A DNA stretch of 64,000 nt, from assembly GCA_900770925.1 (NCBI GenBank), contig CAAGLY010000018.1, forward strand, positions 59,059 through 123,058. Reading direction: 5' to 3'. Positions 8,156 to 17,192 of the stretch are shown piece by piece. The notes under the pieces are model-generated. The model did no database searches, had not been told where the DNA came from, and was given only the letters and a program-made list of their open reading frames with translations. This stretch comes from Bacilli bacterium. Lineage in GTDB: Bacteria; Bacillota_I; Bacilli_A; RFN20; CAG-288. The position numbers were made by a program, and so were the translations under genes. The first letter of the stretch is position 1; each line of letters starts with the position of its first letter.

Positions 8156-9658
8156 ATGGATATCTCCAAACGTCTAGCAGGTGTGTTAAGGCCAGTCTCA
8201 TCTTTGCCGACGGGACACGGCATAGGAACCTTCGGAAAAGAAGCCTATGAATTTGTAGATTTTCTTTCCGAAAGCAAACAAAGCTATTGGCAGAGGCTGC
8301 CATTGAATGTTACCTCCTATGGGGATTCCCCCTATCAGTCACCTTCTTCTACCGGATTGAACTATTACTTCATCGATCTAGACATCCTGAAGGACAAAGG
8401 ACTACTTACTCAGGAAGAGATTTCTTCTTCCGGAAGGGATGACGACGGAAAGAGAGTCAATTACGGAAATCTCTTCGCCCATCGTATTCCTCTGTTAAAG
8501 AAAGCCTATTCCCGCTTTGATCATCATTCTTCCCGTTTCCGCCTCTTTGTCGCCGACAAGGAATTCAATGACTTTTCCTTCTATAGGACCAGGAAGGAAA
8601 GGTTTGGCTATCGCCCCTGGTATCAGTGGGAGGAGCCCTATAAGACCTACACCCCGGAATTAGAAGAAAGAATCAAGGCTGAACATAAAGATACCTATCT
8701 TTTCTATGTCTGGACTCAGTATGAAGTCCTTAGCGAATACAAGGCTCTGAAGAAATACGCAAACGGAAAAGGAATCAAGATTATCGGGGATAGGCCGATC
8801 TATCTGGCTATGGATTCCGTGGAAGTCTATAAGTATCCGCATCTCTTCCGTCTCGATGAGAAACATAATCCCTGTGTTGTTGCCGGTGTTCCTCCGGATT
8901 GCTTCTCCATCGACGGACAGCTCTGGGGCAACCCGATCTATGACTGGGACTACAGGAAGAAAGATAACTACTCCTGGTTCCATAAACGCATTGATCATAA
9001 CCTCGAGATTTTCGATATCCTCCGCATCGATCATTTCCGTGCCTTTGCGGATTACTATGCCATTCCTTTCGGAGAGGCGACGGCCCGCTATGGTAAGTGG
9101 GTGAGGGGACCTGGTGAAGTCCTCTTCGAAGGCAGAAAGAACCTTTCCATCATCGCCGAAGACCTTGGCACTCTTGACCAGCCGGTCAAGAACCTGAGGA
9201 AAGAAGTCGGCTATCCGGGAAGGAAAGTCCTGCAGTTTGCCTTTGACGGAGATAAGGATAACCCAAGGCGCCCGAGCAAAACGAACGTCAATACGGTCTG
9301 TTATACCGGAACCCATGATAATGAGCCGAGGAAAGGCTATGTTAAACGCCTTACTGAGGAACAGCTCGAAACCTTCAAGAAAGGGGTTAAGGAAGAGTGC
9401 GTGCTCTTTAAGGTCGAATACAAGGATTCGACTTTAGAGGAACTTGTCCGCACAAGGGATTCTCTCTGCTATGCAGGCCCTTCCTTTATGTCCATCGTTC
9501 CGATTCAGGATCTTCTTGCCTTAGATGATTCTTCCCGTATCAACTGTCCTTCCACCCTTTCTACTTCAAACTGGTCTTATCGTGCTTCTAAAGATGATTT
9601 CTCTGATGACTTAAAGAACTTCCTTAAGGAAAACGCAGAGAAGTACAACCGAATCTAA
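8156..9658 (+). CDS. malQ: 4-alpha-glucanotransferase (amylomaltase)
   Basis: Transfers glucan segments between malto-oligosaccharides in the cytoplasm, releasing glucose (GH77). Family blocks are intact: AGVLMPVSSLP, YGDSPYQS, GDMPIYLAMDS, the nucleophile region ILRIDHFRAF, the acid/base region IIAEDLG and the late TGTHDNEP. The Met in the first and third blocks are AGG codons (8189-8191 and 8792-8794), whereas the catalytic-site Arg is CGC. Length 500 is typical. An AAGAGGA ribosome site lies eight bases from the ATG. It is a single gene; its products would feed the ROK kinase and phosphoglucomutase encoded elsewhere in the window. Confidence 0.97.
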   Translation: MDISKRLAGVLRPVSSLPTGHGIGTFGKEAYEFVDFLSESKQSYWQRLPLNVTSYGDSPYQSPSSTGLNYYFIDLDILKDKGLLTQEEISSSGRDDDGKRVNYGNLFAHRIPLLKKAYSRFDHHSSRFRLFVADKEFNDFSFYRTRKERFGYRPWYQWEEPYKTYTPELEERIKAEHKDTYLFYVWTQYEVLSEYKALKKYANGKGIKIIGDRPIYLAMDSVEVYKYPHLFRLDEKHNPCVVAGVPPDCFSIDGQLWGNPIYDWDYRKKDNYSWFHKRIDHNLEIFDILRIDHFRAFADYYAIPFGEATARYGKWVRGPGEVLFEGRKNLSIIAEDLGTLDQPVKNLRKEVGYPGRKVLQFAFDGDKDNPRRPSKTNVNTVCYTGTHDNEPRKGYVKRLTEEQLETFKKGVKEECVLFKVEYKDSTLEELVRTRDSLCYAGPSFMSIVPIQDLLALDDSSRINCPSTLSTSNWSYRASKDDFSDDLKNFLKENAEKYNRI

Positions 9659-9675
9659 AATTAACAACCTCTGAA

Positions 9676-9706
9676 AAAGGACAGATAATTCTACTTATCT
9701 GTCCTT
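9676..9706. terminator. Hairpin terminator spanning the 3' end of the DUF5662-like gene
   Basis: A perfect 12-base-pair stem, AAGGACAGATAA (9677-9688) with TTATCTGTCCTT (9695-9706). Read leftward it ends in a run of five T. The stop codon of the leftward gene (9691-9693) lies in the loop. It also separates malQ from that gene. Confidence 0.8.
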
Positions 9707-10293
9707 AAGGGGTAAGTATGGTCCAGCTGTTCAAAGACTTTTGTCTTCGGATAGCGGGACCTTATTTCGTTGTATTTCTTTTTTGTATTCTTTCTTTTGA
9801 GATTTCTGAATCCGTTATCCTTATATTCCTTAAAGAACCATTCGATAAACTCTACGCTCCCATCTGTCCTGTAGTAGCAGCATTTTGTCTTCTCGAAGAA
9901 GAGAAGGCCGTTCTCTCTTTTAAAGGCTTCCGGATGATAGGTCTTAGAGGCGGAGAGGACATCACAGCAGTATTCGACAATGCAGGAATAAGGCCTGTTC
10001 ACCGCAATGATTCTCCCCCTATAGAAGTCACACCAGTATTCCCAGTGATGCTTATTCCGCTTCGTGTGATGGAAAGAGACAAAGGAAAAACCACTGTTCT
10101 CTTTCCGTTCCTCCCTGATCGGAGAGGAAGTCCCTTGGTAATAGTGGCTAGAAGGAATGAATTCCGCAAAAGAGAACTTGGAGAGATCATGGAAAAGACA
10201 GCGGAAGAAAATCCCGCAGTGCAGTCCGTTGCGAATGACCTGATGGCGGTGCTTTTCTACCGTAATAAAATGCTTGAACGGATGGGATTTCAT
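9691..10293 (-). CDS. DUF5662-like conserved protein
   Basis: About 200 residues, very rich in His, Phe, Tyr and Trp. The layout HRHQVIRNGLHCGIF, LFHDLSKFSFAEF, SSPIREER, FHHTKRNKHHWEYW matches what I know of the DUF5662 family, in which an HD dyad (here His-Asp of HDLSK) and clustered His residues probably bind metal. Biochemical role is unknown. I prefer the ATG at 10293 to the GTG three bases upstream. The gene is convergent with malQ and divergent from the DegV gene. A long open frame on the opposite strand (9718-10386) is an antisense shadow. Confidence 0.7.
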   Translation of the reverse strand: MKSHPFKHFITVEKHRHQVIRNGLHCGIFFRCLFHDLSKFSFAEFIPSSHYYQGTSSPIREERKENSGFSFVSFHHTKRNKHHWEYWCDFYRGRIIAVNRPYSCIVEYCCDVLSASKTYHPEAFKRENGLLFFEKTKCCYYRTDGSVEFIEWFFKEYKDNGFRNLKRKNTKKKYNEIRSRYPKTKVFEQLDHTYPLRTDK

Positions 10294-10389
10294 CACTTTT
10301 CTCTCTCTTTCTCTGTGTTCCTATTTAGTTTAATACTTAAAGGCAGAAAAGAAATCTTTTTTGCTAGTCGGCATTTGTCTAGATAACAA

Positions 10390-10418
10390 TTGAAACTAGT
10401 AGTTTTTTGTAATAATAT
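10390..10418 (+). promoter_or_regulatory. Sigma-A type promoter of the DegV gene
   Basis: TTGAAA (10390-10395) and TAATAT (10413-10418) with exactly 17 bases between, followed by a GGAGG ribosome site at 10427-10431. Confidence 0.7.
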
Positions 10419-10443
10419 GGTTCTACGGAGGTGTGTTACCGCA

Positions 10444-11277
10444 ATGGATTATAAGATTATTGTTGATAGTGCCAGTAATAGGACAGAGAAGGATTTCACG
10501 GAGTCCGATATCGGATTCGATGTTGCTCCTCTTGCTGTCCGTATCGGAGAAAAGGACTATCCGGATGTTTACTCTCAGGATGTCTCTTCTTTCCTTCAGG
10601 AAGTCACTTCCACAAAGGAAAAGGTTAAAACAAACTGTCCTTCTCCGATGGACTTCCTTTCCAAGAGGAAGGAGAGTGTCCACTATATCCTGATCACCCT
10701 TACTTCCCGTTTATCCGGCTCTTTTAACTCTGCCCGTCTAGCTAAGGAACAGAGCGAGAATCCGGATAATGTCTTAGTCGTCGATTCTGGACTTGTCGCC
10801 GGATCAGAGGAACTATTAGTCAAGGAAGCAGTTTCAGCTATTCATAAAGGACTATCCTTTGATCAGGTCAAGGAAGCGGTTGAAGCAAAGAAATCGAATC
10901 TGGAATTTATCTTCGGTCTCTCTTCTTTAGATGCTTTGGCAAATTCCGGGCGTTTCCCTAAGCCGATTGCCTTATTGGTCCGTAAACTGAACAGGAAGCT
11001 GATCGGAACAGCAAATGACGGAAAGATCTCCATCAAACAGAAGAAGCATAATAGGGACGGCCTTCTTCAGGGGATAATCAATCAGAGGAAGAAAATCGGC
11101 AAGTCTCTTACCGGTAAGGATAGGATTATCAGCTATACCGGCAATAAACAGGATGCCCTTAATCTGAAAGACAGGGTGAAGAAAGAATATCCGGACGTCG
11201 GAAACATCCTTGTCCGGGAAAACCGCCTTCTCTGCACCTTCTACGCTTCCAAAAACGGACTTCTTGTCTCTTATTAA
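10444..11277 (+). CDS. DegV family fatty-acid-binding protein
   Basis: DegV/FakB-type protein that binds a fatty acid and, in Firmicutes with FakA kinase, presents it for phosphorylation. Visible features: N-terminal DYKIIVDSASN, the fatty-acid contact region ITLTSRLSGSFNSA, the DSGLVAGSEELLVKEA block and LDALANSGRF. I start at the ATG 10444 because MDYKIIVDSASN is the family N-terminus; its ribosome site GGAGG is 12 bases away, rather far. Encoded alone between two promoters, with a terminator after it. No FakA partner is in the window. Ligand specificity is unknown. Confidence 0.88.
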   Translation: MDYKIIVDSASNRTEKDFTESDIGFDVAPLAVRIGEKDYPDVYSQDVSSFLQEVTSTKEKVKTNCPSPMDFLSKRKESVHYILITLTSRLSGSFNSARLAKEQSENPDNVLVVDSGLVAGSEELLVKEAVSAIHKGLSFDQVKEAVEAKKSNLEFIFGLSSLDALANSGRFPKPIALLVRKLNRKLIGTANDGKISIKQKKHNRDGLLQGIINQRKKIGKSLTGKDRIISYTGNKQDALNLKDRVKKEYPDVGNILVRENRLLCTFYASKNGLLVSY

Positions 11278-11289
11278 TATATAGGATAG

Positions 11290-11338
11290 GAAAAGGCTGC
11301 TATCTGATCAGCAATCGCTGACGAATAACAGCCTTTTT
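11290..11338. terminator. Bidirectional terminator between DegV and TetR genes
   Basis: AAAAGGCTG (11291-11299) pairs with CAGCCTTTT (11329-11337), T-runs on both strands, between the convergent degV-like and tetR-like genes. Confidence 0.75.
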
Positions 11339-11351
11339 CTTCTGCCTTATT

Positions 11352-11936
11352 TTAGGAAATCAGCCACCTTTTCGGCTGGATGTCGATGTCTTTCAGCTTC
11401 GAGAGGTTATCGTACCTTGCATACCTTAAGGAAGCGATTTCCTTTGTCGGAGTGATGCACTTATCGGCAAGCCACCGGACTAAGACGGCGACATTTCCGG
11501 AAATCCTGTATTCCTTCCTGTAATCGTTCCTCTTTTTATCGGAAAGGAACTGGGTTCTGACAATCTGGAGATATTTCCCCTTTAAGCGGAGGAGGAACTT
11601 ATGTTCCTCTTTCTGAGTGAAAAGCAGATAATAGAAATCTCGGTATTCCTTGATGTTGTCAAGGAAGACAATCCAGAAATTGATGGATCCTTTCGGATAA
11701 TTCGTATTGGCTAGACTTGCTTCAAGCTTGCCTAAGGTATCATCCTCCCTTTCCAGGAGGACATCTTCCGGACAGCTGTAGTGAAGATAGAAAGTAGAAC
11801 GGTTCAGTTCTGCTTTCTCGCAGAGCTCCTTGACGGAGATGTTCCGGATGTTCTTGCTCTTCCTCAGTTCGAGAAGAGTCAGCTTTAGAATTCTCTTTGT
11901 TCTAGTCTTGCGATGGACTGGCTTTTCCTGTTTCAT
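11352..11936 (-). CDS. TetR-family transcriptional regulator
   Basis: 194-residue one-component regulator. Residues about 10-60 form a TetR DNA-binding domain with the clear recognition helix region ISVKELCEKAELNRSTFYLHY. The rest is a helical effector/dimer domain without a recognisable ligand motif. The gene is divergent from adhE, separated by 276 bases that hold a long palindrome over the adhE promoter, so this protein is the best local candidate for the adhE regulator; that link is an inference. An AAGGAG ribosome site precedes the ATG. Its 3' end meets the bidirectional terminator shared with the DegV gene. Confidence 0.87.
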   Translation of the reverse strand: MKQEKPVHRKTRTKRILKLTLLELRKSKNIRNISVKELCEKAELNRSTFYLHYSCPEDVLLEREDDTLGKLEASLANTNYPKGSINFWIVFLDNIKEYRDFYYLLFTQKEEHKFLLRLKGKYLQIVRTQFLSDKKRNDYRKEYRISGNVAVLVRWLADKCITPTKEIASLRYARYDNLSKLKDIDIQPKRWLIS

Positions 11937-12095
11937 ATTTACTCCTTCTTATCGACACAATGTTTATTTAAATAAGTCTAGTCCTTCTTTTTTCCTCTTT
12001 CAATCCATCTGTTGATTTTGACTGCCGGAAAACGGAAAAAACAGGCAATAACCAAAAATGGAAAGTGAGCGCCTGATTTCCTAGGAAAATGGAAC

Positions 12096-12183
12096 AAATG
12101 CGCGAAATATTGCCCAAAGATGAGAAAAAAATAAATAAAATGCGCAAAAACCTGTTTACATTTTGCGCATTATGCTTTATAAT
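12096..12183 (+). promoter_or_regulatory. adhE promoter with palindromic operator
   Basis: TTTACA (12155-12160) and TATAAT (12178-12183) are 17 bases apart. An inverted repeat AATGCGCAAAA (12139-12149) and TTTTGCGCATT (12161-12171) brackets the -35 box: one arm upstream of it, the other in the spacer. A third related half site, AAATGCGCGAAA, lies at 12096-12107. A repressor bound here would block polymerase. The sequence is not a CIRCE, NrdR or typical Rex site. Confidence 0.75.
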
Positions 12184-12212
12184 TCAGTCAGTTTGAAAAG
12201 GAGACACCTAAT

Positions 12213-14849
12213 ATGGAAATTGATCAGGAAACGAAGACCACAGAGGAAGTCAACCTTCTTCTTGCCAAGGTCAGAAAAGCACAGGAAGTCTATAGTACTT
12301 TCACCCAGGAGCAGGTCGATAAGATATTCAGAGCGGCCGCTATTGCAGCCAACAAGGCCCGTATCCCGCTCGCCCAGGAAGCTGTCGCTGAGACAGGAAT
12401 GGGAGTCGTTGAAGATAAAGTCATCAAAAACCACTATGCTGCCGAGTACATCTACAACAAATACCGTTACACTAAGACCTGCGGCATCATCGAAGAGGAT
12501 GAGGATAGGGGTTATACGAGAATCGCAGAGCCTATCGGCGTTATTGCCGGTATTGTCCCCTGCACCAACCCGACTGCCACTGCTATTTTCAAATCCTTAA
12601 TTGCCTTAAAGACTCGTAACGGAATCATCTTCTCTCCGCATCCGCGTGCAAAGAAATGCACTATCCATGCCGCTCAGATTATCCTTGATGCTGCTATTGA
12701 AGCAGGCGCTCCTAAGGATATCATCGCTTGGATCGAAGAACCATCCATCCAGGCTTCTAATTTATTAAGGAAATCCTGCGATATCATCTTAGCCACCGGC
12801 GGTCCGGGTATGGTTTCTGCTGCATATTCTTCCGGCAAGCCGGCAATCGGTGTCGGCCCTGGAAATGCTCCGGCAATCATCGATGAGACGGCCAATGTAG
12901 AAGTTGCTGTTTCTTCTATCATCCATAGTAAGACCTTTGATAACGGAAGGATCTGCGCTAGCGAAAACTCCGTCATCGCTTTAGAGAGCAACTATGAAGC
13001 CATTAAGAAAGAATTCATCTACCGTGGTGCCCATTTCTTAACTCCGAGCGAACTCGACAAGGTCCGTAAGACCATTGTCATCCATGGTGCCGCCAATGCC
13101 AAAGTCGTCGGACAGGCTCCGTATAAGATTGCCCAGAGGGCAGGATTTGAAGTCGATGAGAAGACCAAGCTTTTAATCGGCGAAGTCAGTGATACTTCTC
13201 TCAATGAAGAATTCGCTCATGAGAAACTCTGCCCTGTCCTTGCCCTTTATAAGGCAAAGGATTTCGAAGATGCCAGGAGTAAGGCTCAGGTCCTTGTCCG
13301 CGAAGGCGGATACGGACATACCTGTGACCTCTATGCTGATGAGAAACTCGGCAAGGATCATATCGATGTCTTCCAGGAAAAGAGGAAGACCTGCCGTATC
13401 CTGATCAACACTCCTTCTTCTTTAGGCGGTATCGGCGATATCTATAACTTCCGTTTAGCACCGTCTCTTACTTTAGGATGCGGTTCCTGGGGCGGAAACT
13501 CCATCAGCGAGAATGTCGGTGTCAAGCAGCTGCTGAATGTCAAGACGGTAGCAAAGGAGAGAGAGAATATGTTATGGTTCAGAACACCTTCCAAGATCTT
13601 CTTTAAGCCTGGATGCTTACGTCCGGCCTTAGAAGAAAGGAAATATGTCTACAATAAGAAACGTGCTTTAATTGTCACAGATGGTTTCTTAGCAACCTCT
13701 GGTATGGCTGGTAAGCTGGAAGATATCTTAGAAGGACTCGGCATTGAAACCGAAGTCTTCTCCGATGTCCGCTCCGATCCTACCCTCAGCTGTGCAAGAG
13801 AAGGTGCTAAAGTTTGCACTTACTTCAAACCGGATGTTATCATCGCCTTAGGCGGCGGTTCTCCGATGGATGCTGCTAAGATCAGGTGGGTCTTATACGA
13901 GCATCCGGAAGCAGATTTCTCTGATATGGCTAGGGACTTCAGGGATATCCGTAAACGTGTTGTTGCCTTCCCGCAGAGGGGAACTAAGGCAAGGCTTGTC
14001 TGCGTTCCGACTACTGCCGGTACCGGTTCTGAAGTCACTCCGTTCGCTATCATCACGGATGATAAGGACGGAACCAAATATCCGATTACGGATTATGAGC
14101 TCCTTCCGAATAGGGCTATCATCGATTCTGATTTAAGGCTCAATATTCCTAAGGGACTTACCCGTGCTTCGGGTATTGATGCCCTTACGCATTGTAGGGA
14201 AGCTTATGCTTCTACCTATGCAACGGCCTTCACGGATGGTATTGCTAAGGAAGCCATCAAGGAAATCTTCGATTATCTGCCCCGTGCCTATAAGAACGGA
14301 TGCAATGATCCGGAAGCCCGTGAACATATGGCTCATGCCGCAACGATGGCAGGTATTGCCTTCGCCAACGCTTTCTTAGGTATTGACCATTCTACCGGAC
14401 ACAAGCTCGGCGCTTATCATCATCTCCCGCACGGTGTCTGCGTTTCCTTAATGCTTGATGAAGTCAGGAAGTTCAATGCTGCCGAAGTCCCGACCAAGAT
14501 GGGAACTTTCCCGCAGTATAAGTACCCGCATACTCTCCGCCGTTACTGTGAAATCGCTGAATTCTTAGGCATCACCGGAAAAGATGATCAGACTAAGTTC
14601 AACAAGCTGTTAGAGAAGATTGATGCCTTAAAGAAGGAAATCGAGCTTCCTAGGACGATCAAGGAAGCCGGCATCGAAGAGAAGACCTTCCTCGATACGC
14701 TTGATGAAAGGTCTGTCGCTGCCTTTAACGATCAGTGCACCGGCACGAACCCACGTTATCCTTTAATCTCTGAAATCAAAGAACTCTATCTGAAATCGTA
14801 TTACGGAGAAAAAGAGTATAATAAGAAGTACGCAAAGAGCGGAAAGTGA
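12213..14849 (+). CDS. adhE: Bifunctional acetaldehyde/alcohol dehydrogenase
   Basis: Reduces acetyl-CoA to ethanol in two NADH-dependent steps, the redox sink of mixed fermentation. Residues 1-430 are the CoA-acylating aldehyde dehydrogenase (catalytic Cys in FDNGMICAS, ATGGPGMVSAAYSSG), and about 450-878 the iron alcohol dehydrogenase (GGGSPMDAAKIMW, PTTAGTGSEVTPF, metal-binding His in ALTHCMEAY and DHSTGHKLGAYHHLPHG). Length is typical and the frame is unbroken. Many family-invariant Met residues are AGG here (for example 12948-12950; also DMAMDFMDIRKR and FPQMGTKA). The strong promoter carries a palindromic operator and there is an AAAAGGAG ribosome site. A kinase gene follows 12 bases after the stop and is probably co-transcribed. 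Confidence 0.98.
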   Translation: MEIDQETKTTEEVNLLLAKVRKAQEVYSTFTQEQVDKIFRAAAIAANKARIPLAQEAVAETGMGVVEDKVIKNHYAAEYIYNKYRYTKTCGIIEEDEDRGYTRIAEPIGVIAGIVPCTNPTATAIFKSLIALKTRNGIIFSPHPRAKKCTIHAAQIILDAAIEAGAPKDIIAWIEEPSIQASNLLRKSCDIILATGGPGMVSAAYSSGKPAIGVGPGNAPAIIDETANVEVAVSSIIHSKTFDNGRICASENSVIALESNYEAIKKEFIYRGAHFLTPSELDKVRKTIVIHGAANAKVVGQAPYKIAQRAGFEVDEKTKLLIGEVSDTSLNEEFAHEKLCPVLALYKAKDFEDARSKAQVLVREGGYGHTCDLYADEKLGKDHIDVFQEKRKTCRILINTPSSLGGIGDIYNFRLAPSLTLGCGSWGGNSISENVGVKQLLNVKTVAKERENMLWFRTPSKIFFKPGCLRPALEERKYVYNKKRALIVTDGFLATSGMAGKLEDILEGLGIETEVFSDVRSDPTLSCAREGAKVCTYFKPDVIIALGGGSPMDAAKIRWVLYEHPEADFSDMARDFRDIRKRVVAFPQRGTKARLVCVPTTAGTGSEVTPFAIITDDKDGTKYPITDYELLPNRAIIDSDLRLNIPKGLTRASGIDALTHCREAYASTYATAFTDGIAKEAIKEIFDYLPRAYKNGCNDPEAREHMAHAATMAGIAFANAFLGIDHSTGHKLGAYHHLPHGVCVSLMLDEVRKFNAAEVPTKMGTFPQYKYPHTLRRYCEIAEFLGITGKDDQTKFNKLLEKIDALKKEIELPRTIKEAGIEEKTFLDTLDERSVAAFNDQCTGTNPRYPLISEIKELYLKSYYGEKEYNKKYAKSGK

Positions 14850-14861
14850 GGAATCTGAACG

Positions 14862-15629
14862 ATGAAAAGCGAAAAAGATCTCGGTACCTTCAAGTTAGAG
14901 CGCCACGGCAAGAAAATCTATGTCCGTGACGGTGTCGTCACTAAGGTCTTCGACCACAAGCAGTATTCGGCTTCTGATGTTTTACGGGAAGCTAGGAATC
15001 AGGAGTATGCCTTAGAATCCGGATTCCCTGTTCCGAAAGTCTTAGCTGTCTATCCTCTTGGCAAGGACTGGGCGCTTGAGAGTGAACAGATTGTCGGTCC
15101 GACTAGGGAAGAGAGCAGGAAAGAACATCCGGAGAATACCCGTAAGTATATCAACGAATTGGTCTCTATCCAGGAGAACGTCCTTGCTAAGATCTGTGAT
15201 AATCTTAAGCTTCCTAAGCTGAAGGATAAGCTTAACGGCTATATCTCTTCTGCCGCTGTCGATTCGACTGTCCGTTACGAGCTTCATGCCCGCATGGAAA
15301 AGAGGCCGAACCACTATAAGCTCTGCCATGGTGATATCTATCCCAACAACCTCATCCTTGAAAACGGAAAGTGGTATATCCTTGACTGGGCACATGCTAG
15401 CCGCGGAAATGCATCTGCCGATGCAGCCATGACCTATCTTCTCTTCCTTCTTGATGACAAGGAGAAAGAGGCGGAGAGGTATCTGAAGGCTTTCTGCAAG
15501 AAGAGGAAGATCGATTCCGCCTATGTCCAGCAGTGGATTTCGGTTGTCTCGGCTGCTAAGCTGAAAGACTATCCGGAAGGAAAGACAAAAGAAGTTCTGT
15601 TAAAGAACATCAACGTCATCGAATACTAG
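14862..15629 (+). CDS. Aminoglycoside phosphotransferase/choline kinase-like protein
   Basis: 255-residue small-molecule kinase of the APH fold. The catalytic loop reads CHGDIYPNNLIL (Brenner-type HGD..N) at about residue 158, followed by the metal-binding WYILDWAHASRG. The N-terminal lobe has a plausible Lys but is weakly conserved. It sits just after adhE and before a strong terminator, so it is likely in the adhE transcript. The substrate is unknown; fructosamine, choline or a thio-sugar kinase are all possible, and nothing here supports antibiotic resistance in particular. Confidence 0.75.
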   Translation: MKSEKDLGTFKLERHGKKIYVRDGVVTKVFDHKQYSASDVLREARNQEYALESGFPVPKVLAVYPLGKDWALESEQIVGPTREESRKEHPENTRKYINELVSIQENVLAKICDNLKLPKLKDKLNGYISSAAVDSTVRYELHARMEKRPNHYKLCHGDIYPNNLILENGKWYILDWAHASRGNASADAAMTYLLFLLDDKEKEAERYLKAFCKKRKIDSAYVQQWISVVSAAKLKDYPEGKTKEVLLKNINVIEY

Positions 15630-15638
15630 GACAAAATA

Positions 15639-15667
15639 AAATCGCCGGTTCATCGCCGGCGATTTTT
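15639..15667. terminator. Bidirectional terminator after the kinase gene
   Basis: AAATCGCCGG (15639-15648) pairs with CCGGCGATTT (15656-15665), followed by a T-run; the arm reaches the stop codon of the convergent gene. Confidence 0.85.
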
Positions 15668-17099
15668 AATTTCCGTTTTTTTCTTTGATCTGCTTGATTC
15701 TCGCTTCGACGGAGAAGGCTTTGTCTAAGCGGTCTTTTTCCTCGTTTGTCAGGTTCAGGTTGAAGAAGAAGTAGATGAAGCTATAAAGAAGGGCATCCTG
15801 TCCAGATGGGGACTTTTTCCTGAAGGCTTCGATTTTCTCCTGGTTAGCCCGGCTGTATTCATCGTTGAAGAGGTGGCTGAAGGCATCGAAGAGGAAGATC
15901 GTATCGGAAAGGTAAAAGATGCCTCCTGGCCTCGTCTTGTTCCTCTCTCTGCCTTTCCTGTAGATATCGAAGAAGTCCTGTCGTCCGCTGACATATTTCC
16001 TGAAGGAGGAGACATTCACCCTCTTGTTCTTGCACCTGTTATTCGGAGCGGTGTTCTTGACAATGACATAGAAGACAAACCGTAATTCATCCCGGATGCG
16101 GGAGATATCGATCTGCATCTGGTCGTAGTTCTTCTGGTGAAAGGATTTGATGACCTTACTGATTCCGGAAACGATATTCCGGATATGGACATCGCTTGGA
16201 CGGCTGTCATTCGGATACTTGGCATAGGTCTTCTTGATGATGGACTCATCTATCCGGATTATCGGAGCTGGAACTGATTCCTGTTCAACCGGTTTTGTCC
16301 TTCCTTTCTCTAAAGGAAGAGAGTAAAGACAAGGAGTATCTTTTGTAACAATTTTGCTTATTGGAACAAAAACGTAGTTATTATAGCTGATAACCCGGCT
16401 TTCATCCTTTACCTCATAGGCGCGTGCCTTATTGGCAACAAAATGAGTGGTGTTATCTTTTTCGGAGGTCTTATTATAAGAGGTAATCTTATAGAGCTTC
16501 TTTTCTCCGTATACCCAGTCTGGAAGCGGGAATAGATCTAACGGGTAACAGCTGAGATTAAAGGCAAGAGAGTTCTCTAATCGGCTAAGTTCTTTTCCAG
16601 GGAGGCTTGGAACTAAGGAAAAGGGAAGGAGGGAGAGGTCATCCCCGATTATCTGCTTGATTTCATCGGTCCTTGGATGGGTCTCTAAGCAGGTTCCGAT
16701 TTTCCTTTCTCCGTTCTTGTAGTAAGGAATGATGACAAAAATCTGGTTGGAAATCTTATTGACTAGATCCTGAATGTTGTTTTTCTTGTAGTTGAACGGA
16801 CGGAAGAAATCGCTTTGGAAAGCTTCCTTCTGAGTCAGAATAAAAGGATAGGTATCTCCTTTGATGGAAGTAGGCCTTTCGAAGCATTTCGGAATATAGA
16901 TCGGGGAAAGAGAACGGAAGACAATAGTCGCGTTGCTCTTCCCTTTGTTATTCAGACGGAAAAAGGTAATCAAGCAGGGGTAATCCGCACATTCAAATGC
17001 TCTTGATACATAGGCAACCTGGGAAATAACCGGTTTCTCTGTCTTGGATATTTTTGTATTCCTCGTTACGAGATCGGAGAGAGTCAATGATTTATCCAT
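15666..17099 (-). CDS. Hypothetical protein
   Basis: 477 residues with no domain I recognise. It is soluble, with no membrane segment or signal peptide, basic overall, and contains a Pro-rich hinge near residue 285 (EQESVPAPIIRIDES) that may separate an N-terminal beta-rich half from a C-terminal helical half. Single gene with its own TACAAT box and AGGAGG ribosome site, convergent with the adhE operon. Arg and AGG usage match the neighbours, so there is no sign of recent transfer. Confidence 0.6.
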   Translation of the reverse strand: MDKSLTLSDLVTRNTKISKTEKPVISQVAYVSRAFECADYPCLITFFRLNNKGKSNATIVFRSLSPIYIPKCFERPTSIKGDTYPFILTQKEAFQSDFFRPFNYKKNNIQDLVNKISNQIFVIIPYYKNGERKIGTCLETHPRTDEIKQIIGDDLSLLPFSLVPSLPGKELSRLENSLAFNLSCYPLDLFPLPDWVYGEKKLYKITSYNKTSEKDNTTHFVANKARAYEVKDESRVISYNNYVFVPISKIVTKDTPCLYSLPLEKGRTKPVEQESVPAPIIRIDESIIKKTYAKYPNDSRPSDVHIRNIVSGISKVIKSFHQKNYDQMQIDISRIRDELRFVFYVIVKNTAPNNRCKNKRVNVSSFRKYVSGRQDFFDIYRKGRERNKTRPGGIFYLSDTIFLFDAFSHLFNDEYSRANQEKIEAFRKKSPSGQDALLYSFIYFFFNLNLTNEEKDRLDKAFSVEARIKQIKEKNGN

Positions 17100-17170
17100 G
17101 CAATCCTCCTATGTATTCTATTGTAGCTTAAAAAGAGAAAGGTAACGGAAAATACTTAATTCCGTATAAG

Positions 17171-17192
17171 AAAAGACGGGCACGCCCGTCTT
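17171..17192 (-). terminator. Terminator of the phosphatase gene
   Basis: Leftward hairpin AAGACGGG/CCCGTCTT (17173-17180 with 17185-17192) followed by TTTTC; the right arm overlaps the stop codon of the phosphatase gene at 17191-17193. Confidence 0.75.

Noticed and set aside
8660..9316. 218-residue leftward open frame inside malQ
   Set aside because: Shadow of malQ; many similar overlapping frames inside dnaJ, dnaK, adhE, nfnB and pgcA were dropped for the same reason.
9718..10386. 222-residue rightward open frame
   Set aside because: Antisense to the DUF5662-like gene, whose His/Asp/Trp pattern is family-like; the rightward frame has no recognisable features.
14862..15629. Aminoglycoside resistance gene
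   Set aside because: Only the general kinase loop is shared; the gene sits in the adhE transcript and is as likely a metabolite kinase.
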